Assembly: GCA_947258635.1 (NCBI GenBank)
Contig: CAMYJM010000018.1
Span: 14,747-20,708, forward strand
Origin: an uncultured Acidimicrobiaceae bacterium
GTDB taxonomy: Bacteria > Actinomycetota > Acidimicrobiia > Spongiisociales > UBA5794
DNA: 5,962 bases
Direction of reading: 5' to 3'
Shown piece by piece: positions 1 to 4,889 of this stretch. The position numbers were made by a program, and so were the translations under genes. The notes under the pieces were generated by a model, which saw nothing but the letters and a program-made list of their open reading frames with translations, made no database searches and was not told the origin of the DNA. Every line of letters starts with the position of its first letter. Position 1 is the first letter of the stretch.

Positions 1-1388
1 AGCAGAAGGCCAAGGATCATGTGGGCGGCACCGATGCCGACGGCGAAGAGCAGCAACGGCCCGATCGCTTCCTGGCGATCGATCCAGAGAGGCTCGAGAC
101 CGACCAGGCGGTGGCCCAGATCACCGAAGACCTCTCCGAACACCAATCCCCAAGCTACGGCCCACACCGCCCCCATGGTGAGAACCCGGGTGATATCCGC
201 GGCGACCTGACTACGCGGCCCCCAGCGCCGCCTCGCCCAGGTCGCCAGCCCGAAGAGGAGCAGCCCGTAGGCAATGTCGCCGAGCATCAGCCCGAAGAAG
301 AACGGCATGAAGAGGGCCATGAGCACGGTGGGGTCGAAAGTCCCGTAGCGCGGGAGGGCCAGCATCCCGACGAACAGCTCGAAAGGACGTGCGGGACCCG
401 GGTTCGTGAGCAGAGTTGGCGGCTGTTCATCCGGAGCCGCCTCCCGATCGGTGAGGAGGACCTGAGCCCCCACGTCGGACTGGAGCGCTGTCGCCAGTTG
501 ATCGAGTTGCCGCCGCGGCACCCAGCCGATCAAGGCGAAGGCTCGTTCGGTGGTTCCGACATTGCCCAACGCGTCCAGCTGGGCAAGCCGACGCTCGACG
601 CGCCCGCGCGCCGCGTGCCAGTGAGTGCGAAACGCGAGCAGCTCCATCAGGCTCGATCGCGCCTCCTCGATCTTGGTCGGCAGGTCCGCCAGCCTCTGCT
701 CCATCGAAGCGATGGCCGCCGTCAGCGACAGATTCCGGTATTCGGCGGGAAGATGGACGCGGCTCACCTGCTGCTCGGCGAGCATGGCGTGGACGCGGCG
801 CGACTGGTCGCGGGGGAACACGAGCACCGCGCCGACGGTGTCCGGGTCCACCTGGTCGGAGATGACCTCGAATCGAGTGCCCAGCAGCGTCGTCAGCTCA
901 TCACGCACCCAGCCGACTACGGCGGCGTGGCGCCGTTCGACGAGGATGGCCACGGTCTCGAAGGCTTCGAGTTCCGGGAGCGTGGGCACCAGCGGGGCCA
1001 GGCGGCGCAGCGACTCGATGTACCGCGGCAGCGTGCCGCGTTCGGACTCCAGCTCGTCGATTGTGGCGATCAGGGGCTCGACAGAGGGCGCCAGCTCATC
1101 GAGTTCCTCCGACACTTCATCGAGGCCCACCCCGGCCGCGTCCTCGCCATCCGGCGCCGGCGGGACCAGGCCGAGAGCGATGAGAGCGTCGAGCTGGGTG
1201 CGCATACGACGCAATCGGGCACTCTCCCCCAACTCCCCTTCCTCCGCCGATTGCGGTGCGGGCTTCAGGCCGAGCTCAGATGCGGCGTCCAACAGCTGAA
1301 CCGAAGCGAGGCGTTGCAGGCAAGCCATGGTCGTATCGAGCGTTTCCCGCAGGCCCACTATCTCGATCTTGATCATGGGCTCGAGCAC
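1..1388 (-). CDS. atpI: V/A-type ATPase subunit I (membrane stator subunit a), partial, 3' end outside window
   Basis: Subunit I is the membrane stator of V/A-type ATPases: its N-terminal cytosolic arm holds the peripheral stalks and its C-terminal membrane domain forms the ion half-channels against the c-ring. I read the minus-strand frame from GTG at 1388 for 462 codons with no stop. About 340 residues are hydrophilic and helical, rich in Glu, Arg and Leu. The family hallmark follows: PRY near residue 348, FDPT at 351-354, then PFFFGLMLGDIAYG at 362-375, the first membrane segment. GEVFGD lies at 418-423, and two further hydrophobic stretches continue to the window edge. Family members are usually 600-700 residues, so the last third, including the key channel residues, is missing. 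GTG is preferred over ATG at 1376 because a GAGGAG lies 7 nt before the GTG. The gene follows subunit G/H by one nucleotide, so coupled translation is likely. The identity is secure; ion specificity (H+ or Na+) cannot be judged. Confidence 0.93.
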   Translation of the reverse strand, partial: MLEPMIKIEIVGLRETLDTTMACLQRLASVQLLDAASELGLKPAPQSAEEGELGESARLRRMRTQLDALIALGLVPPAPDGEDAAGVGLDEVSEELDELAPSVEPLIATIDELESERGTLPRYIESLRRLAPLVPTLPELEAFETVAILVERRHAAVVGWVRDELTTLLGTRFEVISDQVDPDTVGAVLVFPRDQSRRVHAMLAEQQVSRVHLPAEYRNLSLTAAIASMEQRLADLPTKIEEARSSLMELLAFRTHWHAARGRVERRLAQLDALGNVGTTERAFALIGWVPRRQLDQLATALQSDVGAQVLLTDREAAPDEQPPTLLTNPGPARPFELFVGMLALPRYGTFDPTVLMALFMPFFFGLMLGDIAYGLLLFGLATWARRRWGPRSQVAADITRVLTMGAVWAVAWGLVFGEVFGDLGHRLVGLEPLWIDRQEAIGPLLLFAVGIGAAHMILGLL

Positions 1389-1389
1389 G

Positions 1390-1716
1390 TCAGGTCTCCT
1401 CGGGTGAAGGAAGCACAGTGGCCATGACGAGATCTACGGCCGGGGAAACATGGGCCTGGGCCTGACGACGCAGCCTGGCCACCTTCTCGTCTGCTGTGCT
1501 GCGGATGAGGTCCCCCTCGTCGCGGGCTCGGGCGAGGCCCTCTTCGTACCGCTGGTCGGCCAGCTCCTTGCCGCGTGCTCGGGCAGCTTCGACGAGTCGC
1601 TCGCCCTGGCGACGGGCCTCCGTGACAGCGACGGCAGCCTCCTCCCGGGCCGCACCGATTGCGGCCGCGACCGATCGTTCGACTTGAAGGATCTCGTTGA
1701 GTGGATCGGACATCAT
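1390..1716 (-). CDS. V/A-type ATPase peripheral stalk subunit G/H (coiled coil)
   Basis: This is a 108-residue, highly charged, almost entirely helical protein with no Cys or Trp. From about residue 8 (EILQVERSVAAAI) to about residue 85 it shows the Ala/Glu/Arg heptad pattern of the peripheral-stalk subunit called G in Thermus, H in archaea (AhaH) and F in Enterococcus hirae. In those enzymes it pairs with subunit E as a right-handed coiled coil that ties the catalytic head to subunit I. The identification rests on size, composition, the ILxxE start typical of the family, and its place between subunits D and I. Two ATG codons occur in a row (1716 and 1713). The first is chosen because GAGGT lies 7 nt before it; it overlaps the D stop codon (ATGATGA arrangement), so translation is probably coupled. 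Sequence conservation in this family is low, so function relies partly on context. Confidence 0.85.
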   Translation of the reverse strand: MMSDPLNEILQVERSVAAAIGAAREEAAVAVTEARRQGERLVEAARARGKELADQRYEEGLARARDEGDLIRSTADEKVARLRRQAQAHVSPAVDLVMATVLPSPEET

Positions 1717-2354
1717 GAGCGCGACCTCGAGTGCCGGCCGCGGCGCATCTGGGCGCGCTTGAGACGGAAGTGCTCCTCCCGCTCCCGTTCCTCCAGAACC
1801 CGCTGGATACGATTGCGGCTGGCAATCAGGCGAGGAATAACCACCTGCTCGAGAGCATTGACCCGCCGGGTCGTGGCCGCGATCTCGGCAGCGAGCCGGC
1901 GGAGCCGCACTTCGCCCGCCGCGACCTGCAGCACGAGGTCGACCTCGGCCTCGAACCTCTCGGCCAGTTCGTCAATGCGAGGACTAGTCGAAGCGAGGTT
2001 GTATCCGCGGGCGAGGAGTGCGCGGCCAATGGGGCGATGTTCGATCCGAGGAACCCGGACACCCATGATCGATCCGACAGTGGCCTCGACCTCTACATGA
2101 CCGGTAGCCGCGAACGCCGCAGAGGCGACGGCCTCCGGGCCGTCGCGGGCATTGGCCCGATCAAGCGCTATCCGAGCTGCGGCGCCGGCTGCCCGGAGTG
2201 CGTCGCTGCCTGCCAGGACCTGCTGTGCGGTGGCCCGGAACTCGGCCATGAGCTGTTCGCGCTTGTCTTGGAGGAGGTCTCGACCATGCTCGGCAAGCGC
2301 CACCTGTGCCCGACGGGCCAGTAGCTCGGTGCGAGTAGCGCCACCCGCATCCAT
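1713..2354 (-). CDS. atpD: V/A-type ATPase subunit D (central rotor axle)
   Basis: Subunit D forms the long antiparallel coiled-coil axle that turns inside the A3B3 head and couples ATP chemistry to c-ring rotation, together with F and C. The 213-residue length matches the family (about 200-220). The N-terminal helix carries the family pattern RTELLARRAQVALAEHGRDL followed by LLQDKREQL (residues 8-35). The C-terminal helix carries TTRRVNALEQVVIPRL near residues 165-180 and then RVLEEREREEHFRLK. These two ends pair as the axle in known structures. A short basic Arg/Ser tail (RRGRHSRSRS) ends the protein and is probably not conserved. The ATG at 2354 is supported by GAGGAG 7 nt upstream. It is the first gene of the visible operon, with an oxidoreductase diverging from it, and its stop overlaps the start of the G/H gene. 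The symbol atpD is also used for the F-type beta subunit, which this is not. Confidence 0.95.
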   Translation of the reverse strand: MDAGGATRTELLARRAQVALAEHGRDLLQDKREQLMAEFRATAQQVLAGSDALRAAGAAARIALDRANARDGPEAVASAAFAATGHVEVEATVGSIMGVRVPRIEHRPIGRALLARGYNLASTSPRIDELAERFEAEVDLVLQVAAGEVRLRRLAAEIAATTRRVNALEQVVIPRLIASRNRIQRVLEEREREEHFRLKRAQMRRGRHSRSRS

Positions 2355-2361
2355 GGCGATT

Positions 2362-2367
2362 CTCCTC
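2362..2367 (-). promoter_or_regulatory. Ribosome binding site of ATPase subunit D
   Basis: On the minus strand GAGGAG sits 7 nt before the ATG at 2354. The same GAGGAG at the same distance precedes the GTG of subunit I, and GAGGT precedes subunit G/H. This consistency supports all three starts. Confidence 0.75.
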
Positions 2368-2436
2368 GTCTTGAACTCCAGTATGAGCGCTTCCGCCCGC
2401 GAAACCTAGGGCCGTTGGACCTACGCGACGGATAGT

Positions 2437-2457
2437 GGCGCCGCCGGCTCCGGCGCC
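2437..2457. repeat. Perfect 7-bp inverted repeat in the divergent intergenic region
   Basis: GGCGCCG, a 7-nt loop (CCGGCTC) and CGGCGCC form a perfect inverted repeat between the V-ATPase operon and the oxidoreductase gene. No T-run follows on either strand, so it does not look like a rho-independent terminator. It may be a protein-binding site, a leader-RNA hairpin, or a by-product of very high GC. Confidence 0.5.
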
Positions 2458-2460
2458 GAT

Positions 2461-2476
2461 GGCGGGCGATCCCGCC
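2461..2476. repeat. 6-bp GC inverted repeat with CGAT loop
   Basis: GGCGGG-CGAT-CCCGCC is a perfect short hairpin starting 4 bp after the previous inverted repeat and ending 44 bp before the likely TTG start of the oxidoreductase. It would fall in a leader RNA if that gene is transcribed from further upstream. I could not find convincing -35/-10 boxes for either direction in 2355-2520. Confidence 0.45.
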
Positions 2477-2503
2477 GACGGCGTAGGGTGGGCGGCGCCG
2501 GAC

Positions 2504-2510
2504 AAGGAGG
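2504..2510 (+). promoter_or_regulatory. Strong Shine-Dalgarno that selects the TTG start
   Basis: AAGGAGG is a near-perfect anti-16S complement lying 10 nt before TTG at 2521. It lies inside the longer reading frame opened by GTG at 2488, which has no comparable site upstream. The SD therefore argues for TTG as the true start. Confidence 0.75.
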
Positions 2511-2520
2511 GCCGAGAGGC

Positions 2521-4164
2521 TTGAGCGAGCCAAGGCCGTTGGCGGCCAACGCACCGCAGGCGGCACCGCGTCCGTGGAGCCACGACATCCCGGAAGGCCC
2601 CTGGGACGCCATCGTCATCGGATCGGGAATCGGCGGCATGGCGGCCGCAGCCGTGCTGGCCAAACTCGCCAAGCGCGTTCTGGTGCTGGAGCGGCACGCC
2701 ATCCCCGGTGGCTTCACCCAGACTTTCAAGCGGCCGGGTTACCGATGGGATGTCGGCGTCCACATTGTGGGCGAGATGACCGACCGCAGCTTTCCCGGAC
2801 GCATGTTGGGCCATCTCACGGACGGACGCCTGCAATGGGAGCCCGTCGGCCCGATCTACGACGAGTTCAACTTTCCCGACGGGTTCACCATCCAGTTCCC
2901 GGATTCGCCGCAAGCCTTCCGAGCAACCCTGGCGGAGTCGTTCCCGGACCAGCGGCAGGCCATCGACGAGTATCTCGCGCTCGTCAAGAACGTGGCGCGG
3001 GCGGCCGGCAAGTACCTCCAGCTGCGAGCACTCCCCAGGTACCTGGCCCCGCGTGGTCACAAGAAAGCGGCCGAGGCGGTCCTGCCTCACCTTGCGGCAA
3101 CCACGCAAGACGTGCTGGCGTCGGTGGTCGCGGATCCTCGACTGCGTTCGGTCCTCTCCGCCCAATGGGGCTACTACGGGGCTCCACCGTCCCGGTCGTC
3201 GTTCGCGATGCACGCATTGATGGTGCAGCACTTCATCCACGGCGCCTACTACCCGGTAGGCACCGCGGCCAGCATCGCCCCGGCCCTGCTGCAAACGGTG
3301 GCCGAAGCAGGCGGATGGGCGAGCGTCCGCCGCCCGGTCGCCGAGATCCTCGTGCGTCGCGGGCGGGCCACGGGCGTCCGGCTCGACGACGGCTCCGAGA
3401 TCGCGGCCCAGCAGGTGATCAGCGCCGCCGGCGCTCCGCTCACCGCCGCCATGCTCGGCGACCGTGCGCCTCGATCGTGGAACGCGGCGTACCGATCCGC
3501 CGGCCCGGCCCACGTCTCGCTCTATCTCGGTTTCGCCGGGGCCGACATCACACGATTGGGGGCGGAGCGCTTCTGCCAGTGGTACTACGACACATGGGAA
3601 GTGGAGAGCGCCAACTGGGAGATCGATCCGGCGAAGCCATTGGAGAAGGCTCCGGTGATGTTCTGCAGCTTCCCTTCGACCAAGGACCCGGTCCACGACG
3701 CGGGCGAGCAGCAGCGTCATACCGGCGAGGCCATAACGTTCGTGCCTTGGGAGTCATTCTCGAATTGGCTGGGAACCCGCTGGAGCAAGCGGGGCGGCGG
3801 CTATGACGATTTCAAGCAGCGGATCACGGATGCCCTGCTCGAGCAATACTTGGAGCGCTACCCCGGGCTGGGGCCATACGTCGATCACGTCGAGCTCTCG
3901 ACTCCGCTGTCCACCAGCCATTTCACGGGCGCCTTCCGCGGGTCGATATACGGGCTGGGCACCGAGCCGGAGCGGTTCACCGATGGAACCCTGGTGCCGC
4001 GCACGGCGATCCGTGGGCTCTATCTCGCCGGATCGGATGCGGGGACACCGGGGATTACCGGCGCTCTGATCGGCGGCGCGCTGGCGGCCGTCGCCGCCGA
4101 ACCGATTCGCGCCGGCCGCTACGTGCAGCGAGTGATATCCGGCAAGCCGCGGGTCGAGGCGTGA
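2521..4164 (+). CDS. FAD-dependent oxidoreductase, phytoene desaturase / retinol saturase (RetSat)-like
   Basis: The 547-residue protein belongs to the NAD(P)/FAD amine-oxidase-like superfamily that includes CrtI desaturases, CrtISO isomerase and all-trans-retinol 13,14-reductase. An N-terminal Rossmann fold binds FAD: DAIVIGSGIGG at 29-39, with the ribose-binding acid E57 and then PGG at 62-64. GGFTQTF (63-69) and DVGVH (77-81) follow the pattern of RetSat and CrtISO proteins. The C-terminal FAD-contact motif YLAGSDAGTPGITGA (501-515) looks more like the TGQD-type motif of RetSat than the ending of classical CrtI. Length fits the family (about 490-610). The substrate is probably a polyene or isoprenoid, but reduction, desaturation and isomerisation cannot be told apart here. 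No signal peptide is seen. No other carotenoid gene is visible nearby. TTG at 2521 is chosen for its Shine-Dalgarno; GTG at 2488 would add 11 residues, and the first ATG (2638) would cut into the FAD motif. Confidence 0.88.
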   Translation: MSEPRPLAANAPQAAPRPWSHDIPEGPWDAIVIGSGIGGMAAAAVLAKLAKRVLVLERHAIPGGFTQTFKRPGYRWDVGVHIVGEMTDRSFPGRMLGHLTDGRLQWEPVGPIYDEFNFPDGFTIQFPDSPQAFRATLAESFPDQRQAIDEYLALVKNVARAAGKYLQLRALPRYLAPRGHKKAAEAVLPHLAATTQDVLASVVADPRLRSVLSAQWGYYGAPPSRSSFAMHALMVQHFIHGAYYPVGTAASIAPALLQTVAEAGGWASVRRPVAEILVRRGRATGVRLDDGSEIAAQQVISAAGAPLTAAMLGDRAPRSWNAAYRSAGPAHVSLYLGFAGADITRLGAERFCQWYYDTWEVESANWEIDPAKPLEKAPVMFCSFPSTKDPVHDAGEQQRHTGEAITFVPWESFSNWLGTRWSKRGGGYDDFKQRITDALLEQYLERYPGLGPYVDHVELSTPLSTSHFTGAFRGSIYGLGTEPERFTDGTLVPRTAIRGLYLAGSDAGTPGITGALIGGALAAVAAEPIRAGRYVQRVISGKPRVEA

Positions 4165-4185
4165 GCCCGGGACCGTCATCCCGAT

Positions 4186-4749
4186 TCAGTCGGAAGGCGA
4201 AAGCGTGTCGCCCAGGCTGACGAGCGACGACCGCAAGGCTGCCGACAACGTTGCCAGCTCGGCCGGGTCCAGCGAACCGAACATGTCCGACACGGCCGCC
4301 ACTATCCCCTGGAAGATCTCATCCGCGGTTCTCCGCCCCTTGGGAGTGATGTGGATGTCAACTGCTCTCCGATCCGACGGGTTCTGGCGGCGTTCGACCA
4401 ACCCTTCGCTCTCGAGACGGTCGAGGCGCCCTGTCATGCCCGAGGTGGTGATCATGGTTCGCTGGGCGAGCGCCGCCGGCTGTAGGGGTTCGGGGTGGGC
4501 CCGCCGCAAGGCGCCGAGCACCTCATAGTCTCCGCCGACAACCAGCCCCCGTTCGGTCGCCGCGGTGTCCATAGCCTTTTCGACGAGCCGCCCGAGCCGT
4601 AAGGCGCGAATCCCCGTGTCGAATGGGGCGAGATCGAGCTCCGGGAAGAGCCGGCGCCAGCCTTCCGAGACCATCGAGGTGTATTCGTCCATGCGGTCGA
4701 TGTCTTCCGTCAGTCCCCGCCCCACAACTCTGCGCGATTCCTGAATCAT
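4186..4749 (-). CDS. MarR-family transcriptional regulator
   Basis: MarR proteins are dimeric winged-helix regulators that usually repress nearby genes and release DNA on binding small ligands or on oxidation. Counting from ATG 4749 (187 residues), the dimerisation helices lie at about 45-70, the winged helix begins with YEVLGALRR at 75-83, the recognition helix is TTSGMTGRLDRLESEGLV at 101-118, and the wing carries the family signature PSDRRAVDIHITPKG at 124-138. Two C-terminal helices complete the dimer interface. The N-terminal region (TSMVSEGWRRLFPELDLAPF, 24-43) resembles the extra helix common in actinobacterial MarR proteins. The start is uncertain: ATG 4749 has no clear Shine-Dalgarno, and ATG 4692 would give 168 residues with a weak GGAAG upstream. 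The protein has no cysteine, so thiol-based sensing of the OhrR type is unlikely. It faces a secreted protease gene across an AT-rich region and converges with the oxidoreductase gene. The ligand is unknown. Confidence 0.93.
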   Translation of the reverse strand: MIQESRRVVGRGLTEDIDRMDEYTSMVSEGWRRLFPELDLAPFDTGIRALRLGRLVEKAMDTAATERGLVVGGDYEVLGALRRAHPEPLQPAALAQRTMITTSGMTGRLDRLESEGLVERRQNPSDRRAVDIHITPKGRRTADEIFQGIVAAVSDMFGSLDPAELATLSAALRSSLVSLGDTLSPSD

Positions 4750-4765
4750 CGCACATTTTTATCTG

Positions 4766-4794
4766 TTGACCAACTACAATCTTGTTGATATCTT
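4766..4794 (+). promoter_or_regulatory. Candidate promoter for the S8 protease gene
   Basis: TTGACC (4766-4771), a 17-bp spacer, and TATCTT (4789-4794) preceded by TGA (4786-4788) form a housekeeping-sigma promoter with an extended -10. It points at the protease gene, with a leader of roughly 90 nt. A perfect TATAAT lies downstream at 4802-4807, but no -35 box sits at 16-18 bp from it; it might act as a second -10. The surrounding 4741-4820 is clearly AT-rich in an otherwise GC-rich window. Confidence 0.55.
4771..4787. promoter_or_regulatory. Candidate MarR-type operator palindrome
   Basis: CAACTACAATCTTGTTG is an imperfect 17-bp palindrome in which six of eight base pairs around the central A4779 match, with perfect CAAC/GTTG ends. 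It fills almost exactly the spacer of the candidate protease promoter. MarR proteins commonly bind 16-20 bp AT-rich palindromes between or over promoter boxes. That this site is bound by the adjacent MarR protein is inference. Confidence 0.45.
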
Positions 4795-4811
4795 GCTAGC
4801 GTATAATCGTC

Positions 4812-4818
4812 TGACCAA
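4812..4818. repeat. Second copy of TGACCAA direct repeat
   Basis: TGACCAA occurs at 4767-4773, overlapping the candidate -35 box, and again at 4812-4818, 45 bp apart on the same strand. This could be a second half-site for the same regulator or chance. The repeat is short. Confidence 0.3.
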
Positions 4819-4889
4819 ATAGAAAGCTCCTCGTTCGACCTCGATTCCTCCGAACGCTCGTCGACGGGGCCCATTAGAAAGGCCTCCCA

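Noticed and set aside
21..1427. Long plus-strand open frame (468 codons) opposite subunit I
   Set aside because: Its translation is low-complexity Arg/Gln/Glu/His-rich with no family resemblance, whereas the minus strand encodes clear V-ATPase subunit I motifs. It is a high-GC antisense shadow.
1450..2100. Plus-strand frames opposite subunits G/H and D (also 1731-2324)
   Set aside because: Both oppose well-supported ATPase genes whose overlaps and ribosome binding sites are coherent; the plus-strand translations have no recognisable features.
2161..3720. Minus-strand open frame of 519 codons opposite the oxidoreductase and the ATPase D start
   Set aside because: It spans two real genes and the intergenic region, is Arg/Gly-rich without recognisable motifs, and is opposed by a strong FAD-binding protein on the other strand.
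2574..3806. Plus-strand open frame of 410 codons overlapping the oxidoreductase in another frame
   Set aside because: Arg/Gly/Pro-rich translation typical of an off-frame reading in high-GC DNA; the overlapping frame has clear FAD motifs.
4165..4185. Possible bidirectional terminator between the convergent oxidoreductase and MarR genes
   Set aside because: Only a 4-bp CGGG/CCCG stem with an 8-nt loop and no T-run. The 21-bp gap is too weak to call a terminator, so transcripts may overlap here.
4523..4756. Short minus-strand frame starting 7 nt upstream of the MarR ATG
   Set aside because: It overlaps the MarR gene in another frame and has no motif or ribosome binding site of its own.
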